64,000 nt of DNA from an uncultured Chloroflexota bacterium (GTDB lineage: Bacteria; Chloroflexota; Dehalococcoidia; CAUJGQ01). The stretch spans positions 47,655-111,654 of the forward strand of contig CALFMN010000244.1 in assembly GCA_937879875.1 (NCBI GenBank), given 5' to 3'. The position numbers were made by a program, and so were the translations under genes. The notes beneath the pieces were generated by a model. That model saw only the letters and a list, made by a program, of their open reading frames with translations. It did not search any database and had not been told where the DNA came from. Below, piece by piece: positions 45,407-53,553 of the stretch. Positions within the stretch are counted from its first letter, which is position 1. Each line of letters begins with the position of its first letter.

Positions 45407-45505
45407 GCCGCTCCCCGGCGGCGGTGCCGCCCCGCCCCGCACGTCCATTCTCTCCGGAAATCGGCGCCGCGCGCCAGCGCCCAGACGAACGAAACCGGCC
45501 CAGAT

Positions 45506-45519
45506 TGTGACCTGTCACA
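45506..45519. promoter_or_regulatory. Operator-like palindrome upstream of the GltD-like gene
   Basis: TGTGACCTGTCACA, a perfect 6-bp inverted repeat around CT, about 100 nt upstream of the GltD-like start. It resembles a shortened CRP/FNR-type site (4-nt rather than 6-nt centre). The regulator is unknown. Confidence 0.4.
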
Positions 45520-45529
45520 CAATCGAAAG

Positions 45530-45554
45530 CGGGGCGGGCTGTTCGCCCACCCCG
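45530..45554 (-). terminator. Intrinsic terminator of the R2-like operon
   Basis: On the minus strand, a 10-bp stem (arm CGGGGTGGGC with one G-T pair) and GAACA loop, followed by CTTTCG, 36 nt after the degenerate R2-like stop. Confidence 0.65.
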
Positions 45555-45589
45555 CCGAGGGACTCGAATCACCTCGAATGCAACGGAAA

Positions 45590-46720
45590 TTACACCGGCA
45601 TAGCTGTGGCGGCTCGGGCTACCGGATCGGGAAACGGCGGCGTCATCAGCGCCGTGTTCGGTGTGGCAGTGCCTTCCGGGGCGTAGCGCGCGATCTCGGG
45701 CGCAAGCTTATCCAGGCGGTTGTAGATGCCGGCCTGGTGCAGCCGGTGCAGATACGCCGCGACGAAGCGCTGCCGCAGCTCTGTGAGCCGCTGCCGGCCC
45801 TCATCGACCGTGCCGCCCAGCAACAGGATCAACGCCTCGTTGAACGGCGTGTCGCGCTGCACTTCGGCTACCAGCAGCAGTTCCGCGCGGCCAAGCCAGA
45901 CGTGGAGCTGGTCGTGCTTTTCGGGCTGCGACTTGAGATAGTAATCGACGTGGCCGACCGCGAAGTCGATCTGCCGCCAGAGGTCGCGAATCACGAGCGC
46001 GTAGAGCGTGCGGTCGGCGTCGTTGTTCGCGGCCTCGCGCAGGGCGTCCAGCACGATCAGGTGGTACAGCCCGCGCACCAGGTTCTGCGCGATCACCAGC
46101 TCGGTCAGCCGCATCGACGAGGTGATGGCGCGGTGGTAGATGCCCGGCGACTGCAGGCCAAGGCCGCCGCCGTTGGCCAGCGCCCGCTTGCGCAGCGCCT
46201 CGTGATGGCGGCCGAGGTCGTAGATCTCGGTCGCCAGATAGCTCTTCACTTCGTAGAAGCCGTAGCTGATCCGCTCGAGCCAGCCGGAGAAGATCTGCAT
46301 GCCGACGAGCGACGCCTCGGAGATCTCGGTCAAGATCTGGCAGATGGCGCGCTCGGCGATCTCGTCGTACGGCTGCAAGGCGTCCCAAGGAATATCCGTC
46401 GCCGAGGACCAGCGATCGCGGATCGCGTCCTCGTACAAATCCGCCGCATTCTCCGACCAGACGTCGCACTTGTCGTAGAGCGAGTAGCTGGCTTCGAGGA
46501 AGGTCTGCCCCGAGGGGAAGGCGCCACGCGGCATGTCCGTCTTATGCGGCCAGCGATCCGGCACGTAGGCGTAGCTGCCCTGATCGATGTCGCGCAGGCG
46601 CAACCCCTGCGGGCCGATCGCCGGTTTCATGCCGCGCTGCGTCGGCACGCGCATCCAGGCGAAGTCGCGTTCGGGCTGCTGTGCCTGCGCCACGGGTTCA
46701 TTGCTGGACTGTGTCGTCAC
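45590..46720 (-). CDS. R2-like/ferritin-fold protein that has lost its di-iron ligands
   Basis: A 376-residue paralogue of the next gene upstream. Shared blocks: LYEDAIRDRWSSATDIPWDAL against LYEEAQARQWSSAVDVPWHEL, YEVKSYLATEIYDLGRHHEALRKRALANG against YEVALFVGTQIMDEARHEDVFRKRALANG, and VGHVDYYL against VTHMKYLI. At the six di-iron ligand positions of the paralogue it has Ser137, Leu169, His172, about Gln212, Leu247 and Gln250; only one His remains. It cannot hold the normal metal centre and probably acts as a structural or regulatory subunit. GTG 46720 follows GGGAGG. It is cotranscribed with the active-type gene. Confidence 0.8.
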   Translation of the reverse strand: MTTQSSNEPVAQAQQPERDFAWMRVPTQRGMKPAIGPQGLRLRDIDQGSYAYVPDRWPHKTDMPRGAFPSGQTFLEASYSLYDKCDVWSENAADLYEDAIRDRWSSATDIPWDALQPYDEIAERAICQILTEISEASLVGMQIFSGWLERISYGFYEVKSYLATEIYDLGRHHEALRKRALANGGGLGLQSPGIYHRAITSSMRLTELVIAQNLVRGLYHLIVLDALREAANNDADRTLYALVIRDLWRQIDFAVGHVDYYLKSQPEKHDQLHVWLGRAELLLVAEVQRDTPFNEALILLLGGTVDEGRQRLTELRQRFVAAYLHRLHQAGIYNRLDKLAPEIARYAPEGTATPNTALMTPPFPDPVARAATAMPV

Positions 46721-46845
46721 TTCTCGCCTCCCTGGACCCCTGTGCCGATCAACGGACGAGCCGAAACCAAACCGAGGGAGCGTGCGACTCCCGCTGAACA
46801 CGCACGCTCAGCCCGGTCAGCAACCGGGTGCCCAACCGCGCCGGG

Positions 46846-47919
46846 CTAGTTGCGCGGCGGATCGAGGAACTTCTGCATATCGGGGTTCATGCGCTCGCGG
46901 CGGTCGCCCAGGCCGACGACTTCGAGCCGATGCATGTACTCGTTGATCTGCCGCCGGCGGATCGCCATCAGCTTCTGATAGCCGAGGTCGATCTTCTCCT
47001 TGCCGCCGCCGAGCAGGATCGCCAGCGACTCGGCGGACTGACCGCCGCTGGTGAGGCCGGCCTGGGTGGTGCCGAGCAGCCCTTCCTGGCGGTCCAAATA
47101 GTGATGGATCTCTTCGCGCCGCTCCGGCTCCGTCTCGATCAGGTACTTCATGTGCGTCACGCCGAAAGCGACGTGGCGGCTTTCGTCCTGTGCGGCCAGG
47201 CGGAACATGCGCTTCTCGGCCTCGTTGCTACTGATCAGCTCGCCCATACGGAACAGGCTCTGCACAAAGCCCTCGGCCACGAGATGCAGCAGCGTGGTCA
47301 TCTCGGTGAAGTCGGTGACCTGCAACAGGCCCACGGCGCCGGGGCCGGCCTGCAAGAGGCCGCAGCCGTTCGCCAACGCCCGCTTGCGGAAGACGTCCTC
47401 GTGCCGCGCCTCGTCCATGATCTGCGTGCCGACGAACAGTGCGACCTCGTAGTGATCGGCGCTGATCTGCGGCAGGTAGCGGCCGGGCAGATCGGCGGCG
47501 ATGAACTCGACCTGCGTCAGAAACGTGCAGAGCTGGCACATCGCCAGTTCCATGTCGTCCGGCAGTTGCGTCAACTCGTGCCAGGGCACGTCGACGGCGC
47601 TGGACCACTGCCGCGCCTGCGCCTCTTCGTACAGCATCTGCACAGAAGCCGACCACGACTCGGACTTGCTCGTCCAGCGCGGGCCAAGGCGGGGCGCCTC
47701 GGGGCGCACGCCGGCGCCGCGCGGGCGGCCGGTGTAGTTGGTGGTGAGTTCGGGCACCTGGCCGTAGGCGCCCTGCTCGGCCTGCTCGATCGTGAAGCCC
47801 TTGCGGCCGAAGTTGGCGCGGAAACCCCACGGCGTGCCGGCCTTCAGCCAGCTCAGATCGAGTTCCGGTGCGTTGGGCTCGGTGCGAAGCTGCTCCAGCA
47901 TCGCGGCGCTGACCGGCAT
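46846..47919 (-). CDS. R2-like ferritin-fold di-iron protein (ribonucleotide reductase beta/R2lox-like)
   Basis: A 357-residue helical protein with a complete carboxylate di-iron ligand set: Glu138 (TQVEFIA), Glu170 and His173 (DEARHEDVF), Glu216 (LVAEGF), Glu246 and His249 (DESRHVAFG). The E-x2-H pairs in two helices are those of class I ribonucleotide reductase R2 and R2-like oxidases. No NrdA is nearby and the length fits neither exactly, so an oxidase or oxygenase role is as likely as a radical generator. It is the first gene of a two-gene operon; the promoter and palindromic operator lie just upstream. Confidence 0.85.
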   Translation of the reverse strand: MPVSAAMLEQLRTEPNAPELDLSWLKAGTPWGFRANFGRKGFTIEQAEQGAYGQVPELTTNYTGRPRGAGVRPEAPRLGPRWTSKSESWSASVQMLYEEAQARQWSSAVDVPWHELTQLPDDMELAMCQLCTFLTQVEFIAADLPGRYLPQISADHYEVALFVGTQIMDEARHEDVFRKRALANGCGLLQAGPGAVGLLQVTDFTEMTTLLHLVAEGFVQSLFRMGELISSNEAEKRMFRLAAQDESRHVAFGVTHMKYLIETEPERREEIHHYLDRQEGLLGTTQAGLTSGGQSAESLAILLGGGKEKIDLGYQKLMAIRRRQINEYMHRLEVVGLGDRRERMNPDMQKFLDPPRN

Positions 47920-47950
47920 GGCTTGCCTCCCGCCTTTTCCTGCGAGTTTT

Positions 47951-47998
47951 TACCACTGGTATAATACGGTCATACGCCCAGAAGCCGCCGCCTGTCAA
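47951..47998 (-). promoter_or_regulatory. Promoter and palindromic operator of the R2-like operon
   Basis: On the minus strand: TTGACA (47998-47993), 18-nt spacer, TATGAC (47974-47969). Downstream at 47951-47961 is TACCACTGGTA, a perfect 5-bp inverted repeat around C, placed to block transcription. The divergent TetR gene is the obvious candidate repressor, but is separated by a repeat element. Apart from this site and that repeat, 47920-48390 holds no gene. Confidence 0.65.
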
Positions 47999-48049
47999 GT
48001 ATGCAGAAAAGAGCGCAGCGCCTTCTCAGATGCCGCCATGGCCGCCCCA

Positions 48050-48280
48050 CGCGGGGCACCTAACCCTGCTTTGCCTGGCGGCAAAGCTGTCCCTTCCCGA
48101 AGCGGGAAGGGACTTTTGGAGCGTTCCCAGCGCCATGAGACGGCGGCGGGGCTGGGGTGTCCTTGTGGGACAGGCGCCAGGCTCGTCTCCCAGCCGCCCC
48201 GTCGTTCCTCGACCCTCACCCTTCCTGTGTCGGGAAGGGACAGATTTCGCTGAAGCGAAATCAGGGTTAGGTGCCCCGCG
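48050..48280. repeat. Family 1 palindromic element, long copy 1
   Basis: A 231-bp element with a 19-bp perfect terminal inverted repeat (48050-48068 / 48262-48280; contains GGGGCACCTAACCCTG). Left arm hairpins: GCTTTGCC-TGGC-GGCAAAGC (48068-48087), then an 11-bp stem GTCCCTTCCCG/CGGGAAGGGAC. Right arm: CCCTTCC/GGAAGGG stem, then GATTTCGC-TGAA-GCGAAATC (48243-48262). The middle contains GCGTTCCCAGCGCC and GACGGCGGCGGGGCTG, conserved in the other long copies. No coding capacity. Confidence 0.85.
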
Positions 48281-48390
48281 CCGCCAGGGCGCGCCGCATA
48301 CCACACGGTCGGCGACACACGCGGCGAACGCGACGTTCGCGCGGCAGCACAGGGCGGTGCTAGCATGCAGGTCAGGCGATGGAGGTTGCA

Positions 48391-49008
48391 GTGACGAGCA
48401 CGGCGGCATCGGGCGCACTGGTGGGCAGAAGCAGGCCACCGGGCGTCAAGGAGCGCATCCTCGAAGCGGCGGCCGAGGAGTTCGCGGAGTTCGGCTATCA
48501 CGGCAGCTCGTTGCGGCGGATCAGCGAACGCTCGCACGCGACGAAGCCGATGATCTACTACCACTTCCAGGGCAAAGACGGCCTCTTTGCCGCCGTCGTG
48601 AGAGAACAGCTTGGCCGCCTCGAAGACCGCCTCAACGAGCGCATCGCCCGGCAGGGCGACGCGGTCAGCCACCTTGGCACCTTCGCCCGCCTCTATCTGA
48701 CCTGCTTCCTCGAAGACTTTCCCGGCCTTGCCGTCGGCCTGCGGGAGTTGCCCACGCTGCCCGCGCCCGTCTTTGCCGAGATCGCGGCGGCGCATGGGCG
48801 CATGGTCGTGGCGATTCTCAAGCGCATCCTGCGCGACGGCGAAGCCAGCGGCGAGCTGCGCCCGCATGACGTGGACAACTGCGCCCGCGCGATTATCGGC
48901 ATCATGCATTACTACATTCGCGGCTCCGGCCTCGACAATGCCGCCGCGATCGCGGCGGGCACGGACCAGATCGTGAGCTACTACGCGGCCGGCCTGCTGG
49001 CGCGGTAA
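48391..49008 (+). CDS. TetR/AcrR-family transcriptional regulator
   Basis: A 205-residue TetR regulator. The N-terminal helix-turn-helix is clear: VKERILEAAAEEFAEFGYHGSSLRRISERSHATKPMIYYHFQGKDGLFAAVVREQL (about residues 20-75); a helical ligand-binding domain follows. GTG 48391 is preferred because GGAGG (48381-48385) lies 5 nt upstream; an ATG at 48379 overlaps that Shine-Dalgarno. It is divergent from the R2-like operon, which it may regulate. Confidence 0.92.
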   Translation: MTSTAASGALVGRSRPPGVKERILEAAAEEFAEFGYHGSSLRRISERSHATKPMIYYHFQGKDGLFAAVVREQLGRLEDRLNERIARQGDAVSHLGTFARLYLTCFLEDFPGLAVGLRELPTLPAPVFAEIAAAHGRMVVAILKRILRDGEASGELRPHDVDNCARAIIGIMHYYIRGSGLDNAAAIAAGTDQIVSYYAAGLLAR

Positions 49009-49234
49009 GCCTGGGAACCGCAATCTGGACATTGCCCATCGCTGCTCCACCGGGCGTCGGGAGACGATCGGGACGAGATCTGGAACGCCGTAGTCGCCGG
49101 GCGCGAGCCCGAAATTTGGCCTTACGCACGATACGTCGCCGGAGATGTCGATCCTAGCGGGAGCCGATCGTCGTGATCTGTGAGAGGCCTGCGAAGGCAG
49201 GTCAACCAGTTCACGCAACAGAGAGGCTGGCGCC

Positions 49235-49669
49235 ATGACTCAGACAGCAGACCCTACACCCACCGCCGTCACCAGGCGCTTCCTCGCCGCAATGTCGAGG
49301 CTCGACATCGATGCGATGTTCGCGGAGCTTGCAGATGATGTTGCCTGCTGCTTTCCCACCGCTCCCGAGGGTGGTCCGCGAGAGATTCGAGGCAGGGACA
49401 CGAACCGTGGCTTCTTCTCCGGCGTTATTCGCCCCATGCTGGCTACCTACGCGGTAACGCGCATGAACGTGCATCTACTCGGCGACGATGCGGAGCAGAT
49501 CGTAGCGGACTACGCATCCGAAGGTTCCCTCATCGACGGAAGCCCTTACCACAACACCTATCTGGCGTTGGGCATGGTCCGCGGCGGCAAGATTGAGCGC
49601 TGGACCGAGTTTTGCGACCCGGCGCCGATCCTGCGCGGTATTGCGGCGCTTCAAGCAGGAACACGGTGA
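49235..49669 (+). CDS. SnoaL/NTF2-like protein
   Basis: A 144-residue protein of the NTF2-like fold: TPTAVTRRFLAAMSRLDIDAMFAELADDVACCFPTAPEGGPREIRGRD, then YHNTYLALGMVRGGKIERWTEFCDPAPILR. Such proteins are ketosteroid-isomerase-like enzymes or small-molecule binders; the ligand is unknown. It lies 226 nt after TetR; that gap shows no gene, only a short GGCCTGCGAAGGCAGG-type inverted repeat. Confidence 0.85.
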   Translation: MTQTADPTPTAVTRRFLAAMSRLDIDAMFAELADDVACCFPTAPEGGPREIRGRDTNRGFFSGVIRPMLATYAVTRMNVHLLGDDAEQIVADYASEGSLIDGSPYHNTYLALGMVRGGKIERWTEFCDPAPILRGIAALQAGTR

Positions 49670-49751
49670 TTCTTCCTGCGTGAAGGCGCATTGCAACCCG
49701 GCGTATGCCGTACAATGCGGCCTCAGCGGCTCCGTGCAGGGGAGACCCGTG

Positions 49752-50690
49752 TCAATGCGGCCGGGCGAAGGCATCGGCGATGGCGTTCAGCAGCTCGAAT
49801 TGATGCTGCTGGCTGTCACAGTCGCCCACCGCGGCGACGACAGGCCCGCTGCCCTCGTAGGCGTAGCGCCCGTTCTGCTGTGACCAGTAGCGCCGCGCGC
49901 TGTCCGCGCGATCCGCGGCGGCATATTCGCCGGCGAACACCATGCAGCCGTCGGCCTCAAACGCCCAACCATGGTCGGCGCCCGGCGGCTTGCGGCTGGC
50001 CTCGGCGAGCCCATCGATCGGCGGGAAGCGCTGCGCCAGCACGAACAGCACGTCGTCCGCGTGTGCGACGGGCGAGGCAGCGACGGGCGACGTCGCCGGC
50101 GGCTGGGTCGCTGCCTGAGGCGGCGGCAGTGGCGTCGTCGCCGCAACCACGCGCACTCCGGGTCCGGGCGCGGCGACCGTCGGCGTGGGATGGGCTCCAG
50201 AGGAGCCGAGAATCATGCCCGAGCTGACCAACAAGACCACGATCGCCGCGCTGCCCCCGAGCGCTCCCGCTCCCGCCCAGGCCGGATGCCGGCGCACGAG
50301 CTGGATCGTCCCTGAGGACCAGATCCGTAGACCGCTGATCAGAGTCGAGGGGCGTAGCCGCCTTGCGGCGTGCTCCTGCGCCAGGCGCGGCGCTGCGTCG
50401 GCGGGCAGCTGAACGCCGACAGCATCAAGCTGTTCGGAAAGCGGCGAGAAGACAGGCTGCGCCGCTTTGAACCGCTCCAGATCGTAGCCGCGGCGGCGGT
50501 AGGACACGCTCAGGACAGCGTACGCCTCATTAATGCGCTGCATACGCTCGCCAGCGCCGGAGTCGTGGTTGCGGTCGGGGTGGTAGCGTCGCGCCAGCGC
50601 GGCGTACGCGGCCTTGATCGTCTCCGGCGAGGCGCCGGGCACGACCTCAAGTTCGCGGTAGTAATCCGGCAGCGTCCGCTCGTCGATCAG
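49752..50690 (-). CDS. J-domain (DnaJ-like) membrane protein with non-canonical start
   Basis: About 312 residues. The N-terminal J domain reads DYYRELEVVPGASPETIKAAYAALARRYHPDRNHD, with the HPD motif, followed by a linker, a membrane helix (AGALGGSAAIVVLLVSSGMIL) and a Pro/Ala-rich, probably external, domain with two conserved Cys. The J domain extends upstream of the first in-frame GTG (50642); between there and the upstream in-frame stop (50783-50781) there is no ATG, GTG or TTG, so CTG 50690 is proposed. Possible role: recruit DnaK to the membrane. It is divergent from the helicase. Confidence 0.75.
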   Translation of the reverse strand: MIDERTLPDYYRELEVVPGASPETIKAAYAALARRYHPDRNHDSGAGERMQRINEAYAVLSVSYRRRGYDLERFKAAQPVFSPLSEQLDAVGVQLPADAAPRLAQEHAARRLRPSTLISGLRIWSSGTIQLVRRHPAWAGAGALGGSAAIVVLLVSSGMILGSSGAHPTPTVAAPGPGVRVVAATTPLPPPQAATQPPATSPVAASPVAHADDVLFVLAQRFPPIDGLAEASRKPPGADHGWAFEADGCMVFAGEYAAADRADSARRYWSQQNGRYAYEGSGPVVAAVGDCDSQQHQFELLNAIADAFARPH

Positions 50691-50785
50691 GGGGCGACAA
50701 CCTCGTTCTGCGTCGCTGCGAGTATCGGCAGACGCGGCCGCCTGCTGAAGCCGGTGCGCTGCGCCGACTATTGCAGTGTGCTATC

Positions 50786-52102
50786 ATGTCAAGTGAATAC
50801 ACGGATAGACCCGTGCAGGAGGTCCAGATTATTACCACCGACACCAGACCCGTGCGGCGCCGCCGACGGCCAACCGCCACGGTGCAGATAGAAGCAGCTA
50901 TCCCAGCAGCAGCCCCGGCTCGACAACCTGCCCCGATCCCGCGCCGGCGCGTCCTCGGCAGAACCTCCGGCTTCCGCAAGCTCGGCCTCGGCAAAGAATC
51001 CCTCGCCGCGATCGCCGCAATGGACTTCAAAGAGCCGACACCGATCCAGGCCGAGGCCATCCCCCCAATGCTTGAGGGCCGCGACCTCGTCGGCAAGGCG
51101 CAAACCGGCACCGGCAAAACCCTCGCCTTCGCGCTCCCGATCGCCGAGCGGATCGACCCCGCCTCGCTCGCCACACAGGCCATCGTCCTCGTTCCCACCC
51201 GCGAACTGGCCTCCCAGGTCGCCGATGAGACCGTCCGCGCCTGCGCCGGACGCGATCTGCGCATCGTGCCGATCGTGGGCGGGCGGCGGATCAAGGACGA
51301 TCTGACGCGGCTCGCCGCCGGCGCACAGATCGTCGTCGGCACGCCTGGCCGGGTGATCGACCACCTGCGCCGCGGCACGCTCAGGCTCGAAGGCGTGAAG
51401 ATCGTCGTGTTGGACGAGGCCGACGAGATGCTCGACATCGGCTTCGCGGATGCGATCGAGACGATCCTGCGCCGCACGCCGCGCACGCGGCAGACAACGC
51501 TCTTCTCCGCGACGATGCCGCCCTTCATCCGCAAGATGGTGCAGCGCTATCTGATCAACCCGGTGCGTGTAACCATCGACCCGGAAGAGGTGACGGTCGC
51601 CACGATCGATCAGGTTTACTACGAAGTTTCCGAGCGCGACAAGCTGCCCGGCCTGCTGGAACTGCTCGACGGGCCGCAGATGCAGCGCGTGCTCTGCTTC
51701 CGCCGCACGCAGATCGGCGTGGACCGCCTGGCATCCGATCTGCACCGCCGCGGCGTCGCCGCCTGCGGCATCCACGGGGGCATGACCCAGTCCGAGCGCG
51801 ACCGCGTGATGCGGGCCTTCAGAGCGGGCGAGATCCGCGTGCTGATCGCGACGAACGTGGCGGCGCGCGGCCTTGACATCCAGGACGTGACGCACGTCGT
51901 CAACTACGACCTGCCGCAGACCACCGAAGAGTACGTGCATCGCATCGGCCGCACCGCCCGCGCTGGCAACGCCGGCACCGCCGTGACGTTCATCGCCGAG
52001 TGGGACTTCGAAGGGCTCGACGTGCTCAAGCGCTACCTCAACGGCGACCTGCGTCGCGGCCTGTTGCGCCTCTACGGCGGCCCTGGCCGCGCCAGCGCGT
52101 AG
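50786..52102 (+). CDS. DEAD-box ATP-dependent RNA helicase
   Basis: A 438-residue helicase (counted from ATG 50786) with an Arg/Pro-rich N-terminal extension. Motifs: I AQTGTGKT (105-112), PTREL, GTPGR, II DEAD (210-213), III SAT (241-243), VI HRIGRTARAG. It unwinds RNA in ribosome assembly or decay. The start is uncertain: ATG 50786 has no ribosome site, whereas AGGAGG (50817-50822) lies 5 nt before an in-frame ATT (50828). GTG 50813 is also in frame. Confidence 0.95.
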   Translation: MSSEYTDRPVQEVQIITTDTRPVRRRRRPTATVQIEAAIPAAAPARQPAPIPRRRVLGRTSGFRKLGLGKESLAAIAAMDFKEPTPIQAEAIPPMLEGRDLVGKAQTGTGKTLAFALPIAERIDPASLATQAIVLVPTRELASQVADETVRACAGRDLRIVPIVGGRRIKDDLTRLAAGAQIVVGTPGRVIDHLRRGTLRLEGVKIVVLDEADEMLDIGFADAIETILRRTPRTRQTTLFSATMPPFIRKMVQRYLINPVRVTIDPEEVTVATIDQVYYEVSERDKLPGLLELLDGPQMQRVLCFRRTQIGVDRLASDLHRRGVAACGIHGGMTQSERDRVMRAFRAGEIRVLIATNVAARGLDIQDVTHVVNYDLPQTTEEYVHRIGRTARAGNAGTAVTFIAEWDFEGLDVLKRYLNGDLRRGLLRLYGGPGRASA

Positions 52103-52135
52103 TTCAGCGGACGCCGCTCGCCCCGCGCACAGAAA

Positions 52136-52174
52136 AAGCCCCCTCTGCTCGTCAGCGAGCGTCTGAGGGGGCTT
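52136..52174. terminator. Intrinsic terminator between convergent genes
   Basis: A 10-bp stem AAGCCCCCTC (52136-52145) / GAGGGGGCTT (52165-52174). An inner GCTCG/CGAGC stem is also possible. The minus-strand product is followed by TTTTTCT, so it is strongest for the aldolase gene; it also lies 34 nt after the helicase stop. The 431-bp gap 52103-52533 otherwise holds only the repeat at 52261-52480. Confidence 0.75.
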
Positions 52175-52260
52175 CGGCGTTGCTGCCGCTGTATGCCCGT
52201 TTGGGTTAGCGCAGGGAGGCAGCGCTGGTCGTGAGGTACACGGCGCGCCACTGCCCACGC

Positions 52261-52480
52261 GGGCACCTAACCCTGACCTCGCAGGCGAGGTCTGTCCCTT
52301 CCCGAAACTGGAAGGGACTTCTGGAGCGTTCCCGGCGCCGTGCGACGGCGGCGGGGCTGCGGTGTCCCTGCGAGACACGCGGATGGATTGCCTTCCACCC
52401 AGCCGATTGTCCTCGAACCAAACCCTTCCTGTGTCGGGAAGGGACAGCTTTGCCGCCAGGCAAAGCAGGGTTAGGTGCCC
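52261..52480. repeat. Family 1 palindromic element, long copy 2
   Basis: A 220-bp element with a 15-bp perfect terminal inverted repeat GGGCACCTAACCCTG (52261-52275) / CAGGGTTAGGTGCCC (52466-52480). Left arm: GACCTCG-CAGG-CGAGGTC (52275-52292) and GTCCCTTCC/GGAAGGGAC. Right arm: CCCTTCC/GGAAGGG and GCTTTGCC-GCCA-GGCAAAGC (52447-52466), the exact reverse complement of the left arm of the copy at 48050. The middle contains GCGTTCCCGGCGCC and GACGGCGGCGGGGCTG. Confidence 0.85.
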
Positions 52481-52533
52481 TGCGCGGCCGGTGCCCTCCG
52501 CACAGCCTATGGAAGTCGCGGTCGAGTCCGCCT

Positions 52534-53337
52534 CTAATACACCGTCGCGCGGTCGCCGACGGCGGTGGCGAGGCCGGTCTCGTCGCGCAGCTCGCGCAGT
52601 TGTTGCTGCGCCGCGCGCACGAGGCAGTTCGCATCGGACGTCAGCGTGACCATCTGGAAGCCCATCTTCAGCCACTTCGCGCTGAAGGCCACGCCGCCGG
52701 TGTGAATGCCAGCCGCCACGTTATGTCGCCGGCACGCCTCCAGGATCTTGCCCACTGTCGCCTGGTGCGTCGGGTCTTCGTTGTCCATGCGCGGCGGCAT
52801 GCCCAGCGCGTAGCTCAGGTCCGATGGACCGATGTAGATGCCGTCCACGCCTTGCACGCTCAGGATCTCGTCCAGGTTGGCAATGCCGTCGGCCGTCTCG
52901 ATCATCAGGATGCAAGCGATGTGCTGGTGCGCGGCGTCCTGATAGCCGGAGCCGCCGTAGATCGCGGCGCGAATCGGGCCGGAGCTGCGGAAGCCGCGCG
53001 GCGGATAGCGGCAGGCGCCGACGGCGCGCTCCGCCTCCTCCCGGTTGTTGACCAGCGGCACGACCACGCCGTAGGCGCCGGCGTCCAGCACCTTCATGAT
53101 CGTCGCCGGATCGTTCCAGGGCACGCGCACGAACGGCGTGACTTCGGTCGTGCTGATCGCTTGCAGCATATGCACCGCGTCGCCGTAGTCGATCAGGCCG
53201 TGCTGCATGTCGATCGTCAGCCAGTCAAAGCCCTGATGCGACATCAGTTCGGCGGTAAACGTATTCGGCAGCGAGAGCCAGGCACCGACCGTGGGCTTGC
53301 CCTCGCGCCAGGCCCGCAACACCGCGTTCTCACGCAC
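52534..53337 (-). CDS. HpcH/HpaI-family aldolase
   Basis: A 267-residue class II metal-dependent aldolase: GFDWLTIDMQHGLIDYGDAVHMLQAI, VRVPWNDPATIMKVLDAGAYGVVVPLVNNREEAERAV, ILMIETADGIANLDEIL and GVDGIYIGPSDLSYALGMP. Metal ligands are the Glu (MIETADG) and the Asp (GPSDLS). It cleaves 4-hydroxy-2-oxo acids to pyruvate or glyoxylate plus an aldehyde. Start is GTG 53337 with AAGGG upstream. A phenolic-acid degradation context is suggested by the HpaB-like gene elsewhere, but they are not linked. Confidence 0.9.
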   Translation of the reverse strand: MRENAVLRAWREGKPTVGAWLSLPNTFTAELMSHQGFDWLTIDMQHGLIDYGDAVHMLQAISTTEVTPFVRVPWNDPATIMKVLDAGAYGVVVPLVNNREEAERAVGACRYPPRGFRSSGPIRAAIYGGSGYQDAAHQHIACILMIETADGIANLDEILSVQGVDGIYIGPSDLSYALGMPPRMDNEDPTHQATVGKILEACRRHNVAAGIHTGGVAFSAKWLKMGFQMVTLTSDANCLVRAAQQQLRELRDETGLATAVGDRATVY

Positions 53338-53553
53338 GGGTTGTCATCCCTTCTGCCGGCCAGAACGCGGCCGGCTCCGCAGATACGGCAACGCTTCAGC
53401 CCGCATTCTGGCCGCGGCGCCGCGCACGGTCAAACCGGGCCAATTTCGCTGTGTGACCGTACCATTCCGTCCCTATGCGACGGGCAGCGAAAGCGGCTAC
53501 CATGTTTGTTGCAAGCAAACGCAGTCGCGAATGACTGAAGGACGGGAGACGCC

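Noticed and set aside
45545..45590. Minus-strand ATTCGAGTCCC resembling a tRNA T-arm
   Set aside because: No acceptor, D or anticodon arms can be built around it, and the adjoining sequence folds as the terminator of the R2-like operon.
47995..49236. Long minus-strand frame over TetR and the family 1 element
   Set aside because: It reads straight through the palindromic repeat and antisense to TetR; the repeat portion gives similar Leu/Ser/Arg-rich peptides in every copy, which shows it is not a protein signal.
50789..52675. 628-codon minus-strand frame opposite the helicase
   Set aside because: Antisense of conserved helicase motifs and of a repeat element; no start context or family match.
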